The notes: generated by a model from the sequence alone, not told the origin. Shown: positions 25,752 to 34,901, counted from the first letter of the stretch. The stretch: 64,000 nucleotides of DNA from Gordoniibacillus chartarius (GCF_042432825.1 NZ_JBHLWN010000077.1:186001-250000), one strand, 5' to 3'. Numbers and translations are program-made.

Positions 25752-26921
25752 CTAGCAATCCAATTGTTGCTCCCGGATCGATTCCGGCAGCTCGCGCCCC
25801 AGCACACGGTAATAAATCTCCTCGTATTGTCGCGTAATCCGGTCGTTGCAGAACGTGTACCGCGCCCGATGCAAGCATGCCTCCCGTACACGGGCATACA
25901 GCGCCTCGTCCTGCAGCAGCTTGACCGCATAGGCGGCCATCGACTCGGTATCGCCGATGGCGGCGAGGAAGCCGGCTTCGCCATGCGTGACGAGCTCCGG
26001 AATGCCGCCCGCATTCGAGCCGACGGTCGGCACCCCGCAAGCCATCGCCTCCAAGGCGACGAGACCGAAGCTTTCCTTCTCCGAAGGCAGCACCATTAAA
26101 TCCGCCAAAGAGATAATTTGCGCCACGTCGTCCTGCTTGCCGGCGAATATTACCTTCTCCGTCAAGTCCAATTCACGCACTCTAGCCATTACCTTCGGCA
26201 GGTCCGGACCTTCGCCGACAAACAGCAGCTTGGCCGGAACCTCCCGCTGCACCTTCTCAAACACGTCGACGACGTCGGTTACCCTCTTCACCGGCCGGAA
26301 ATTCGAAATATGGATCAGCAGCTTCTCATCCGGACGGGCATAATCGAGCCGCAGCTCGCCGACGTCGCGCGGATAGTACACCCGCTTGTCCACAAAATTG
26401 TACGCAAGGTCGATGGGACGTACGATATCGAGCGATTCCACCGTCTCCCGAATCAAATCCTGCGATACGGCCGTTACCGCATCGCTATTGTTGATCGCAT
26501 ACCGAATCAGGTCGCTGATCGAAGCGTCTTGTCCGAGCACCGTTATGTCCGTTCCGTGAAGCGTCGTTACGACCTTCAGCTGCTCGCCGACCATCTGTTT
26601 CGCCAGCAGTGCGCATACCGCATGCGGAATCGCATAATGAACGTGCAGCAGGTCCAGCTTCTGCATCTGGGCGACCTGCGCCAGCTTGCTAGCCAGCGAC
26701 AAATCGTACGGCGGGTAGCGGAAGACGTAGTAATCGCTGACCTCCACCTCATGATAAAAAATGTTGCGATCGAATCGTCCCAGCCGAAACGGCATACTGT
26801 GTGTAATGAAATGCACTTCGTGGCCGCGCTCCGCCAAAATTTTCCCCAGCTCGGTCGCAACGACTCCCGACCCGCCAAGCGTCGGATAACACGTAATGCC
26901 TATCTTGATTCTATCATTCAC
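25752..26921 (-). CDS. bshA: N-acetyl-alpha-D-glucosaminyl L-malate synthase
   Basis: GT4 retaining glycosyltransferase that joins UDP-GlcNAc and L-malate in the first step of bacillithiol synthesis. N-terminal GITCYPTLGGSGVVATELG loop, VHYAIPHA, and the C-terminal donor-site motif PSEKESFGLVALEAMACGVP with the EX7E glutamates. I chose the GTG at 26921 because GGAGG lies eight bases upstream; 389 residues. bshB1 is the upstream gene and they are about 40 bases apart. Confidence 0.95.
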   Translation of the reverse strand: MNDRIKIGITCYPTLGGSGVVATELGKILAERGHEVHFITHSMPFRLGRFDRNIFYHEVEVSDYYVFRYPPYDLSLASKLAQVAQMQKLDLLHVHYAIPHAVCALLAKQMVGEQLKVVTTLHGTDITVLGQDASISDLIRYAINNSDAVTAVSQDLIRETVESLDIVRPIDLAYNFVDKRVYYPRDVGELRLDYARPDEKLLIHISNFRPVKRVTDVVDVFEKVQREVPAKLLFVGEGPDLPKVMARVRELDLTEKVIFAGKQDDVAQIISLADLMVLPSEKESFGLVALEAMACGVPTVGSNAGGIPELVTHGEAGFLAAIGDTESMAAYAVKLLQDEALYARVREACLHRARYTFCNDRITRQYEEIYYRVLGRELPESIREQQLDC

Positions 26922-26960
26922 CCGAGTGCCTCCATCCAAACGTACTAAGCCGCCGGCAGG

Positions 26961-27659
26961 TCAAAACAGCCCGATCAACAGCGGCGCTTTCGACACGAAG
27001 CCTTCGGCATACGGCACCGAGCGCTTCTGTCCGAGCAGCCGGTCGCGCGCCTCAACCCGCTCTACATAGACTTGGTTCAGCGGCGTTTGCACCGTGTCGG
27101 ACCCGGTCCGTTCGAATTGCGAGCGATACGCTCGAAGCGAAGCAAGCTTCTTCTCGTACACGTCCGAGACGTCCACCATTACGTCGGCAGCGGCTACATC
27201 GTTGATAAAATAAAAATAAACGTGTTCAACGTTCACCGCCGGCAGCTCCGGCATATACTTGCGGAGCTTCGCGTTGAACAGCGCCTCCTGTACGAGCTGA
27301 GAGCATCGAACGTGATCCGGATGACGGTCTTCCCAATACGGTGCGAATACGACGCGGGGTCTGCGCAGCCTGAGCTCGCGGACGATCGCATCGATCTGCG
27401 CTTGATCTCCTCGCAGCCCCCGATCCGGCATGCCTAAATTCGACCGCATCGCAAGCCCCAAAATGCCGGAAGCCTCGGAAGCTTCCTGCTGGCGAAGCAG
27501 CGGTGTCCCGTTCGAGGACAGCTCCGCATACGTCAAGTCGCATATGCCGACCTTGCGTCCGGCCGCCGCATGCTTCGCCATCGTACCGCCCATGCCGATT
27601 TCGACATCGTCGGGGTGAGCACCGAAGGCCAGTATGTCGAGCCCTTCCTGGATTTCCAT
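26961..27659 (-). CDS. bshB1: Bacillithiol biosynthesis deacetylase BshB1
   Basis: Zinc-dependent LmbE/PIG-L deacetylase of 232 residues that removes acetate from GlcNAc-malate, the second step of bacillithiol synthesis. The metal-binding motif AHPDDVEIG lies near residues 14-22, with the distal HPDH (DRHPDHVRCS) histidine. AAGGAG lies upstream of the ATG. It precedes bshA in transcription and follows mgsA, as in B. subtilis. bshC is not in this window. Confidence 0.95.
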   Translation of the reverse strand: MEIQEGLDILAFGAHPDDVEIGMGGTMAKHAAAGRKVGICDLTYAELSSNGTPLLRQQEASEASGILGLAMRSNLGMPDRGLRGDQAQIDAIVRELRLRRPRVVFAPYWEDRHPDHVRCSQLVQEALFNAKLRKYMPELPAVNVEHVYFYFINDVAAADVMVDVSDVYEKKLASLRAYRSQFERTGSDTVQTPLNQVYVERVEARDRLLGQKRSVPYAEGFVSKAPLLIGLF

Positions 27660-27694
27660 GATCGACGCTCCTTCCGTTCCTGCGTAAATGGCTT

Positions 27695-28123
27695 TTACGC
27701 CGGCCCAAGTCCCGGCTTGTACTTCTCTACCAGCTCGCGCCAGCCCAGGTCGCCTCGCTCCAGCGCTTTAATAAGCAGCTCGGCCGTCGCCAAATTCGTC
27801 GCCACCGGAATGCCGTGCACGTCCGCAAGCCTCAGCAGCGCCGTAATATCCGGCTCGTGCGGCTGCGCCATCAGCGGATCCCTCAGGAATATAATGAGAT
27901 CCATCTTATTCTCGGCAATAAGCGCGCCGATCTGCTGGTCGCCACCGAGCGGCCCCGACATAAAGCGATGAACGGTTAATTCCGTGTTGTCCATAATACG
28001 CTGTCCCGTTGTCCCTGTTGCATACAAGTGGTTACCCTGCAGTACCTGCTCATAAGCGATGACGAAATCGACCATCTCTTCCTTCTTTCGGTCATGCGCG
28101 ATTAGTGCGATATGTATGCTCAT
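27695..28123 (-). CDS. mgsA: Methylglyoxal synthase
   Basis: Converts dihydroxyacetone phosphate to methylglyoxal and phosphate. 142 residues. The IALIAHDRKKEEM start, the phosphate-binding TGTTGQRI block and SGPLGGDQQIGA, followed by the active-site region FLRDPLMAQPHEPDI, are all typical. Chosen start ATG 28123 has AAAGGGG upstream; an ATG at 28150 overlaps the dapB end and lacks a site. Bacillithiol made by the next genes serves methylglyoxal detoxification, so the neighbourhood is functionally sensible. Confidence 0.95.
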   Translation of the reverse strand: MSIHIALIAHDRKKEEMVDFVIAYEQVLQGNHLYATGTTGQRIMDNTELTVHRFMSGPLGGDQQIGALIAENKMDLIIFLRDPLMAQPHEPDITALLRLADVHGIPVATNLATAELLIKALERGDLGWRELVEKYKPGLGPA

Positions 28124-28142
28124 CCCCCGTACCCCTTTTCCG

Positions 28143-28946
28143 TTAATCAAGAAAATGCTCGAAGCCGTACACCATGCCCGTCGTCTCCATCACCTTCTGT
28201 ACGGCGACTTTGACGCCCGGCATATAACCGGCCCGTTCATACGAGTCGTGGCGGATTTTCAGCGACTGTCCGAAAGCGCCGAACATCACTTCCTGCTGTG
28301 CGAATACGCCCGGCAGCCGCACGCTGTGAATCCGGAAGCCGTTATAATAGCCGCCGCGCGCTCCTTCCAAAATTTCGTGCTCGTTCGGGTTGCCCTGCTT
28401 CAGCTCCTGCCGGTTTTGCGCTATCAGCTCGGCCGTCTTGATCGACGTCCCCGAAGGCGCGTCCAGCTTCTGGTCGCCGTGCGCTTCAATAATTTCCACA
28501 TGAGGGAAATACTTCGCAGCCTGCGCGGCGAACCGCATCATCAGAATCGCTCCGATGGAGAAATTCGGCGCAATCAGCCCGCCGATGCCCTTCTCCCGGC
28601 ACTGCTTGTCCAGTTCGGCAATTTGCTCCGGCGTAAAGCCGGTTGTACCCATTACCGGCCGTACGCCGTACTGAATGGCCAACTCCGTATTCGGCATTGC
28701 CGCTTGCGGCGTCGTAAAATCAACGAGCACATCCGGCCTCGTCTCGGCGAGCGCCTGCCCCAAATCCGCCGTTACATAGATGCCGCACTCCTCGAGCCCG
28801 ACCATCCTTCCGGCATCCACAGGCCCCGCCGAGCGGGCTATGGCTGCTGCCAATTCCAAATCCGGATCCGTCAATACGAGCTTAACGACTTCCCGCCCCA
28901 TGCGTCCGCTTGCTCCTGCTACTGCGACACGAATAGCTTGTGACAT
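28143..28946 (-). CDS. dapB: 4-hydroxy-tetrahydrodipicolinate reductase
   Basis: NAD(P)H-dependent step of lysine/diaminopimelate synthesis, 267 residues. Nucleotide-binding GASGRMGREV near the N-terminus, substrate site EAHGDQKLDAPSGTS and the active-site His/Lys of that block. ATG 28946 has GGGAAGGTG ten bases upstream; an upstream start at 28958 is less well placed. Cotranscribed with mgsA (about 20-base gap). Confidence 0.96.
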   Translation of the reverse strand: MSQAIRVAVAGASGRMGREVVKLVLTDPDLELAAAIARSAGPVDAGRMVGLEECGIYVTADLGQALAETRPDVLVDFTTPQAAMPNTELAIQYGVRPVMGTTGFTPEQIAELDKQCREKGIGGLIAPNFSIGAILMMRFAAQAAKYFPHVEIIEAHGDQKLDAPSGTSIKTAELIAQNRQELKQGNPNEHEILEGARGGYYNGFRIHSVRLPGVFAQQEVMFGAFGQSLKIRHDSYERAGYMPGVKVAVQKVMETTGMVYGFEHFLD

Positions 28947-28984
28947 ATAGTGGTGCACCTTCCCTTGTATCCATTGAATTCGAA

Positions 28985-29509
28985 TTATGATTCCGTGCCG
29001 AGATATTGGCTTAGCTTGCGCTGTGCTTTTGGAAGCAGCGTCCGGGCCGCTTCGTGCGCCGGATCGAGACGCAGCGCCTCTTGGACCGATTGCAAGGCAA
29101 GTGCGTATTCGCCTGCCGCATCCGCCGCTACGCTCAGAAGCAAGTATGCCTCCGTATTGAGCGGATCCAGCGCGACGGCTCTCTTCAGCAGCTCTACGGC
29201 CAGATACGCCTTCGCTTCGGTTCCATCCAGCGTCCGTTCCGCTTCGTACAGCAGCTCCCTGGACTGCAGCGTCTCCAAATGCAGCCTGTAGTCCTCCCGG
29301 GAAGCATCGAGCTCTACCGCTTTCGCGGCGTGCAAGACAGCCTTGTTCAGCTTGTTGCTTCGGGCGAAAGTGATCGACAACCGGTAATGATAATCGGCAT
29401 TGTCCGGTTCCTCCGCAATCGCTTGCTCAAACCAGGCTTCAGCTTGTTCATAATCGCTGTTTAGAATCGCTTCGTACGCTTTTTGCAATAAGTTGTGGCC
29501 GTCTTCCAT
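28985..29509 (-). CDS. Tetratricopeptide-repeat protein
   Basis: 174 residues made almost wholly of TPR helices (YEAILNSDYEQAEAWFEQAIAEEP; LLKRAVALDPLNTEAYLLLSVAADAAGEY; VQEALRLDPAHEAARTLLPKAQ as separate repeats). No signal or membrane segment. AGGAGG lies nine bases before the ATG at 29509, which decides against the GTG six bases earlier. It sits between mazG and dapB. TPR proteins act as protein-binding scaffolds; the partner is not known. Confidence 0.85.
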   Translation of the reverse strand: MEDGHNLLQKAYEAILNSDYEQAEAWFEQAIAEEPDNADYHYRLSITFARSNKLNKAVLHAAKAVELDASREDYRLHLETLQSRELLYEAERTLDGTEAKAYLAVELLKRAVALDPLNTEAYLLLSVAADAAGEYALALQSVQEALRLDPAHEAARTLLPKAQRKLSQYLGTES

Positions 29510-29569
29510 CTGCACTATCCTCCTTTCCTGCTGCGTACCATGTATGCAGGAGAATAGTACAGCATATGA

Positions 29570-29911
29570 TTAGGATTCCGCTTCGGTGTTGATTTTCGTC
29601 CACCTTTCGGCGTCTCTCGTCCGGAACTTGTGCATGATTTTGTCGTGAGCCTCCGTCAAATCGATGCCCAGCGAATTCGCCATGCAGATCGTCACGTACA
29701 AAATATCACCGAGCTCCAGCTCGATCGAGCCTTCGGCTTCATCCTTCTTCTTTTTCTTCGGTCCGTACTCGTGCATCACTTCACGGGCCAGCTCGCCGAC
29801 TTCTTCCGACAGCCGGGCCATCAGCTCCATCGGGGTGAAATAACCTTCTTTGAATTGCGAAATATAAGCGTGAACTTCCGCTTGTAAGTCCTGTAAAGAC
29901 TTCTCTGCCAT
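29570..29911 (-). CDS. MazG-type nucleotide pyrophosphohydrolase (YpjD-like)
   Basis: Small (113 residues) all-alpha NTP pyrophosphatase that probably hydrolyses non-canonical nucleotides. The metal-binding motif EEVGELAREVMHE and the second ELGDILYVTI helix with E/D ligands are clear. Start ATG 29911 with AAAGGATG upstream; longer in-frame starts run into the divergent yitT promoter region. In B. subtilis the homologue YpjD lies at the same position ahead of dapB. Confidence 0.92.
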   Translation of the reverse strand: MAEKSLQDLQAEVHAYISQFKEGYFTPMELMARLSEEVGELAREVMHEYGPKKKKKDEAEGSIELELGDILYVTICMANSLGIDLTEAHDKIMHKFRTRDAERWTKINTEAES

Positions 29912-30032
29912 CGATGTCATCCTTTCTTTCAGCACGCCCATCCCTTCCATGTTAAACCAAAGCCCGCTGGATGACAAATTTTTTTTAACAGGACAAAATA
30001 ATCAATATCCGATCGACAGAGGAGACATGGAG

Positions 30033-30902
30033 ATGCCTCAAACGACATGGCTGGAAAATCTGCGCAATCTCGTTATGATTGCCTTAGGTACCGCCGTATA
30101 CGCCTTCGGCCTTCATTATTTCGTCATTTCGAACAAACTGATGGAAGGCGGCTTGACAGGGGTCGCCCTGCTGCTGAATTATGCGCTCGGATTCCCGCCT
30201 TCGATCACTACGCTCGTGCTTAATATTCCTCTATTCCTGATCGGCTGGAAAGCGTTCGGGGGCAGATCGATGCTGTATACGATTTTCGGCACCGTATCGC
30301 TGTCCTTCTTCCTCTGGATTGTTGAACGGACGATCGAACGAGGCTGGATTGTCCCTTTTACGACGACACAAGATTTTATATTGGCTACGCTGTACGCGGG
30401 AGTCACAATCGGCATCGGGCTCGGCATTGTGTTCCGCTACGGGGGAACGACGGGCGGGGCGGACATTATTGCGCGGATCGGCTATAAGCACCGCGGCTGG
30501 AGCATGGGGCAAATCATTTTGCTGATCGACATTCTCGTGCTGGGCACGTCCTTGCTCTACATACCGAAGGAGAAGGTGCTTTACACGCTGGTTGCCGTGT
30601 TCATTACTTCGCGGATCATCGATTATATTACCGAAGGAGCACAGTCGGCAAAAGCGTTCATGATCGTAACGACGATTGCCGAGGAGATGGCCGACAAAAT
30701 CACGGCGCAGATGGACCGCGGCGTTACAATCATGCCTGCTCGGGGCGCCTTTTCCAAGCAGCACAAAGAGATCGTGTACTGCGTCATTTCGCGAAGCGAA
30801 GTGCGCACGCTGCAAAAGCTCGCTTTATCCATCGATCCACGGGCATTTATCATTATTAGCGACGTACATGACGTGCTGGGAGAAGGCTTCAAGGAAGCCT
30901 GA
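30033..30902 (+). CDS. YitT family membrane protein (YpjC-like)
   Basis: 289 residues: about five N-terminal membrane segments and a C-terminal cytoplasmic DUF2179 domain (about residues 210-285, MDRGVTIMPARGAFS and IIISDVHDVLGEGF). Function in the family is unproven. The ATG at 30033 has AGAGGAG eight bases upstream; earlier in-frame ATGs overlap the mazG leader. It runs on the + strand, against most neighbours, divergent from mazG and convergent with ypjB. Confidence 0.9.
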   Translation: MPQTTWLENLRNLVMIALGTAVYAFGLHYFVISNKLMEGGLTGVALLLNYALGFPPSITTLVLNIPLFLIGWKAFGGRSMLYTIFGTVSLSFFLWIVERTIERGWIVPFTTTQDFILATLYAGVTIGIGLGIVFRYGGTTGGADIIARIGYKHRGWSMGQIILLIDILVLGTSLLYIPKEKVLYTLVAVFITSRIIDYITEGAQSAKAFMIVTTIAEEMADKITAQMDRGVTIMPARGAFSKQHKEIVYCVISRSEVRTLQKLALSIDPRAFIIISDVHDVLGEGFKEA

Positions 30903-30919
30903 TCGGATCGCTACCGAAC

Positions 30920-30970
30920 GTCAAAACGACTTAGCCCAAGCTTTCGCTTGCTTGCGGCTAAGCCGTTTAT
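30920..30970 (+). terminator. Terminator after yitT, shared with ypjB
   Basis: Long imperfect hairpin AACGACTTAGCC/GGCTAAGCCGTT with a short inner CAAGC/GCTTG stem, followed by TTTA, between convergent genes. Confidence 0.65.
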
Positions 30971-31006
30971 CCATTACGAGATTCGCGGTACACTGCTTAC
31001 CGGAGC

Positions 31007-31885
31007 TTATTCTTTACGCTTTAACGATACTTCCCCGCGGCCGTCCTGGAACATCTGCCAAGCGGCGAAGGCCAGGATCGCTCCGATCACCGAACCAAGC
31101 ACGACGGTCCATAAGATCGGCTGACGTTGATCCACCACCGGCACGTAGGCGCTTTCGTCCTGATGGCCGAACAGCCGGTTCATCGCATCGCGAAGCTGAT
31201 CCGCCCCCCGCTCCAGATTGTGCATCGGCAGCGGTTTCACTTGACTTTGTTCGGTGAGGAATGTCAGCAAGCTCTCCATGTTTACGTTAATTTGCGGCTC
31301 GCGGCTGATCAGAACCGCCGGTCGAATAATTTGGTAGTGGTGCTTCAGAGCCGCAATAGAGGCTTGCAGCTGCTTGGCATCCTGCGCTTGAATCGACGCT
31401 TCGACCGCCCTTGCATTTTCCTGCAGCACTTTATCGTATTGAAGCCACATCGGCTCGTTCTTGTGCGTCAGCGCATCCGTCGCCAGCTTTACTTTTGCCG
31501 CACGCAGCTTCGCTTCTTCGGGATCCGGCCGAACCGCATTGAACGACCGCTGCGCTTCACTTAACGTTTCCGTTAATGCCTGTACGCCTTCGATCGAAGT
31601 GACTCCATCATATCGGATGCGTGCGGCCTGCTGCCCAATATCGAGAAGCTTGGACCTCGCTTCCAGATAGCTTCCATTCACAGTCAGCTTGTACATGTCA
31701 TCGGCCGACCTGGCCATTTGCTCGAGCTTCGCCGCATCTGCCGGATCGATTTTTATTTCCTGCTGCTGCGGTGCCGGGTTTGTATCGGTTGTTCGCTCCT
31801 GCCCGTTGCCGCAGGCCGCCAGCACGGCGATGAGGCCGATTGCGAGCGCGAGCAGTACGGGAGGTTTCATCTTCAAAGTAAACAT
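31007..31885 (-). CDS. ypjB: Sporulation protein YpjB-like, lipobox plus C-terminal membrane anchor
   Basis: 292 residues. An N-terminal signal ends in a lipobox (LAACG, Cys about residue 25), followed by a helical extracytoplasmic domain and a C-terminal membrane segment (about residues 258-276, PILWTVVLGSVIGAILAFA) ending in a basic KRKE tail. This is the YpjB sporulation family, where the precise role is unknown. ATG 31885 has GAGGAGGG upstream. It is followed upstream by ypjA and qcrCBA, the Bacillus order. The double anchoring (lipid and membrane helix) is a feature to note. Confidence 0.82.
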   Translation of the reverse strand: MFTLKMKPPVLLALAIGLIAVLAACGNGQERTTDTNPAPQQQEIKIDPADAAKLEQMARSADDMYKLTVNGSYLEARSKLLDIGQQAARIRYDGVTSIEGVQALTETLSEAQRSFNAVRPDPEEAKLRAAKVKLATDALTHKNEPMWLQYDKVLQENARAVEASIQAQDAKQLQASIAALKHHYQIIRPAVLISREPQINVNMESLLTFLTEQSQVKPLPMHNLERGADQLRDAMNRLFGHQDESAYVPVVDQRQPILWTVVLGSVIGAILAFAAWQMFQDGRGEVSLKRKE

Positions 31886-31948
31886 GGGACATCCCTCCTC
31901 GATACTTACTTTATGAGGAGGCTGTCCCACTTTAGAACCGGATTCGAT

Positions 31949-32611
31949 TTAATTTACATTGCTGCGTTCCTTCGAAGTAACATTAAAGGGCAGGCAAATC
32001 AGCGCAATGATGATCGTAATGACGCTTAAACAGCTTGTAAACCATCGAACCGAAGCTAACCGCTCGTCAAGCACCCTTGGCAGCGAAGGGTACGTCATCT
32101 TCACATAGTCCATATAATCGTTGGCAAACGACCAGATCGCGACAATGACGATATGCACGAAGCGGTACCGATACAACCTCGCAAACAACAATGCCTCGAC
32201 GGCCATGGCGATATGTGAAGCGGAAAGCATATAATCCTGCCAATTGACCGGGTTGCCAAGGGCCGCTGCCGATACGATCATCACGACAGCCCATACGCCG
32301 TATTTGATCAGCGTTATGAGGCCAAACGCGTCGACAAAGCCGCGCAAATGCGTCCAAAATACGGATTTCTTCCAGCCATATTTCTGTTCAAACAGAATGA
32401 ACAGCACAGACATGGTGAAAAACAAGCTCGCCGTCGGACTATCCGGCACGAATGGCAAATACCAGCGAGGCATCGTCTCTGCGGTAAAGACGAGCTGGTC
32501 CCCATACCAGTAATAACCGTAAGCCGTTCCGAGCAAGTTGCTCCAGAACAAGCTCCAGAGCAGCCACCGGCGCGTAAGGAAAGCTCTGGAAAACACATAC
32601 GTTAGCGACAT
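31949..32611 (-). CDS. ypjA: DUF1405 family membrane protein (YpjA)
   Basis: 220-residue polytopic membrane protein with about six hydrophobic segments and the aromatic-rich YGYYWYGDQL motif of DUF1405. Function unknown in the family. It lies between ypjB and the qcr operon terminator in the B. subtilis order; expression from its own promoter or by read-through of qcr is possible. Confidence 0.87.
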   Translation of the reverse strand: MSLTYVFSRAFLTRRWLLWSLFWSNLLGTAYGYYWYGDQLVFTAETMPRWYLPFVPDSPTASLFFTMSVLFILFEQKYGWKKSVFWTHLRGFVDAFGLITLIKYGVWAVVMIVSAAALGNPVNWQDYMLSASHIAMAVEALLFARLYRYRFVHIVIVAIWSFANDYMDYVKMTYPSLPRVLDERLASVRWFTSCLSVITIIIALICLPFNVTSKERSNVN

Positions 32612-32651
32612 GACAGCATTGGTCCCCCTAAAGTTAGTGCGTCCCTTTTAC

Positions 32652-32686
32652 CAAAAAGCATCCCGATCCTTAGGACCGGGATGCTG
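32652..32686 (-). terminator. Terminator of the qcrABC operon
   Basis: AGCATCCCGGTCC/GGATCGGGATGCT hairpin with a three-base loop, then T5 on the minus strand, a few bases past the qcrC stop. Confidence 0.88.
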
Positions 32687-32692
32687 CGTTGT

Positions 32693-33580
32693 TTATTGAG
32701 CTTTCTGCATCGCAAGCCAGTTGGCCAGCTTATCCAGATCTGCATCCGTCAAGCCTTTCGCGATGTTCGCTTTGTATTGCTCGGTCATGTTGCCTTTGCC
32801 GTTCTTGATGACGCCGAGAATGTCATCCTTCGAAAGCTTGTCGCCGACACCAAGCAGCGCCGGAATACCGGAGCCCGGCATCCCTTTCAGTTCGCCGCCG
32901 TGACAAGCGACGCAAGTAGCCTTCTTGTAGATTTCAGCACCCGGATCGTCAGCAGCGACAATGGCAGCCTTCTTCGCAGCGCCGGCCTTCGGTGCGGCAC
33001 CGCCGCCTCCGCCGCCTTTCGCAGCTTCCATCTCTTGCTCGCGCTTGATATGCTCCGGAATGATGTTCTTCGCTTTCAGCTCTTCTTCGTAGTGATGCCA
33101 GGAAACGTACGTCAAGTATCCGATAGCCAGCAGTGTGACGAACATCGTTGCCGACGTAATCGGACGCTTGTAGAAGCGGCGCTCCGGTCCAAGGTCAAGG
33201 AACGGCACCAGCATCAGTCCAAGGAACGCAATCGCCGGAACGACCGCCGTACCGAGTACGATGTACTGGTCCGATACGTAAGGGTATTTCAAGAACTGAT
33301 AAAGAAACAAGAAGTACCAGTCCGGCATCGGAATGAACGCCGTATTGGTCGGATCGGCAGGATAGCCGAGCGGTGCAGGCTCCGACATAACAAGCGCCAA
33401 AATACCGACGAGCACGACGACGCCGACCATCCATTCTTTCAGCAGGAAGTTCGGAATGAAAGCTTCCGATTTGCCCGGATAAGCCGAGTAATCGGTAGGC
33501 TTCATTCGTTCCGTCTTCATACGAACGCGGGAATCCCCGACATAAACTATTTTCTCACCTGGTTTATGACCATGCGCCAC
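32693..33580 (-). CDS. qcrC: Menaquinol-cytochrome c reductase cytochrome b/c subunit
   Basis: 295 residues that fuse two functions: an N-terminal cytochrome b subunit IV (three membrane segments, with the PDWYFLFLYQFL motif) and a C-terminal cytochrome c with one haem site CVACH and an axial Met in the KGNMTEQY region. They are joined by a Gly/Ala/Lys-rich linker (about residues 190-210). It passes electrons from the b6/Rieske core to a c-type acceptor outside the membrane. Third gene of qcrA-qcrB-qcrC. Confidence 0.96.
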   Translation of the reverse strand: MAHGHKPGEKIVYVGDSRVRMKTERMKPTDYSAYPGKSEAFIPNFLLKEWMVGVVVLVGILALVMSEPAPLGYPADPTNTAFIPMPDWYFLFLYQFLKYPYVSDQYIVLGTAVVPAIAFLGLMLVPFLDLGPERRFYKRPITSATMFVTLLAIGYLTYVSWHHYEEELKAKNIIPEHIKREQEMEAAKGGGGGGAAPKAGAAKKAAIVAADDPGAEIYKKATCVACHGGELKGMPGSGIPALLGVGDKLSKDDILGVIKNGKGNMTEQYKANIAKGLTDADLDKLANWLAMQKAQ

Positions 33581-33599
33581 GACTTGGTCCTCCTTTCGA

Positions 33600-34271
33600 T
33601 TATAGCGGTCCGGAAATGCCTTGCTTACGGATCATGATAAAGTGTCCAGCGAGCAGGGCAAGCAATACCGCCGGCAGGAAGAACACGTGAATTGCAAAGA
33701 AGCGCGTCAGCGTTACCGCACCTACGACTTCGCCGCCTTGCAGAAGCGTCTGGATGTATCCGCCAACGAAAGGAACGGAAGCAGCGATCTTGATGCCTAC
33801 TTGAGTAGCAAAGTACGCTTTATTATCCCAAGGAAGCAGGTAACCTGTAAAGCCGAGTCCGAGCATAACGCCGAAGATCGCCATACCGACTACCCAGTTC
33901 ATTTCGCGAGGCGCCTTGTAGGAGCCCGTGAAGAACACGCGCAGCGTATGTAGGAACATCATTACGATAACGAGACTTGCACCCCAGTGGTGCATTCCGC
34001 GCACGATAACGCCGAACGCCACTTTATGCTGCAAGTAGTCGACCGACGCGTAAGCGTTAATAATGTCCGGCGTGTAATACATTGTGAGGAACATCCCTGA
34101 CAAAATTTGTATCACGGTGATGAAGAACGTCAGACCGCCGAAGCAGTACACGAACGCCGAGAAGTGGTGAGCCGGGTTAACGTGCTCCGGCACCTCATGG
34201 TCGGCTACATCGCGCCACATCGGTGTAATGTCCAGACGTTCGTCGATCCAGTTGTACATCGATTTAAACAT
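33600..34271 (-). CDS. qcrB: Menaquinol-cytochrome c reductase cytochrome b6 subunit
   Basis: 223-residue polytopic cytochrome b6 with four membrane helices and the two haem-binding His pairs (visible HHWGASLVIVMMFLHTLR and the later AIHVFFLPAVLLALLAGHF). Oxidises menaquinol in the membrane. 20 bases separate it from both qcrA and qcrC. The menaquinone synthesis genes mqnA, mqnP, menG and hepS/T in this window supply its substrate. Confidence 0.97.
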   Translation of the reverse strand: MFKSMYNWIDERLDITPMWRDVADHEVPEHVNPAHHFSAFVYCFGGLTFFITVIQILSGMFLTMYYTPDIINAYASVDYLQHKVAFGVIVRGMHHWGASLVIVMMFLHTLRVFFTGSYKAPREMNWVVGMAIFGVMLGLGFTGYLLPWDNKAYFATQVGIKIAASVPFVGGYIQTLLQGGEVVGAVTLTRFFAIHVFFLPAVLLALLAGHFIMIRKQGISGPL

Positions 34272-34291
34272 CCGACTGTAACGCCTCCTTA

Positions 34292-34822
34292 TTAAGCTCT
34301 TGAGTTCGCATGCAGCTGACCGACGTATACGAAGCCTTGCTCAACCTTAACTGTGTACTCGTCGAGCGGAAGCGGAGCTACGGAAAGATTCTTACCGTCT
34401 ACCGTGTACTTCGCACCGTGGCAAGGACACAAGTACTCGTGAGCTGCTGCTTCGAAGTTCACCGTACAGCCGAGATGCTTACAAGTCGGATTCAGCGCAA
34501 ACACTTGGCCTTTGCTGTCCTTCGCGATCCACGCAGTTAAATCGACATCGCTTTCGTACCAGCCGTCCACTTGATGCATCTTGAACTGAAATGCTTTCGG
34601 CTCTGTCGAGATCTTGCTTTCCTCCACGACCTTAATCCAATCCGCCTTCGCCGCCGGCTGCAGCATCGGGTCGACAGCAAAGCGAAGCATCGGAATGACA
34701 ATGCCCGCCGCCATGAAACCGCCTGCACCGCCGAGGGTATAGGAAAGGAATTGACGCCGGGACATCGGCTGCTTCACCGGCTTCGCCTTGTGATGCCCAG
34801 CCTGATTGTTGTGATCACTCAT
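34292..34822 (-). CDS. qcrA: Menaquinol-cytochrome c reductase Rieske iron-sulfur subunit
   Basis: 176 residues. A twin-arginine (SRRQFL) N-terminal anchor, membrane helix, then the Rieske domain with both cluster boxes CKHLGC and CPCHG. Tat-exported with folded [2Fe-2S] cluster. Start ATG 34822 follows an AGGGGGG tract at 11 bases; a GTG at 34858 is an alternative. First gene of the qcr operon with a good sigma-A promoter about 80 bases upstream. Confidence 0.96.
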   Translation of the reverse strand: MSDHNNQAGHHKAKPVKQPMSRRQFLSYTLGGAGGFMAAGIVIPMLRFAVDPMLQPAAKADWIKVVEESKISTEPKAFQFKMHQVDGWYESDVDLTAWIAKDSKGQVFALNPTCKHLGCTVNFEAAAHEYLCPCHGAKYTVDGKNLSVAPLPLDEYTVKVEQGFVYVGQLHANSRA

Positions 34823-34901
34823 TACGCGTTCTACCCCCCTAGGCACACCTATGTTCACGTCGCATTCGACAATACCTTACACTCATTACTAGGACATTAA
34901 T

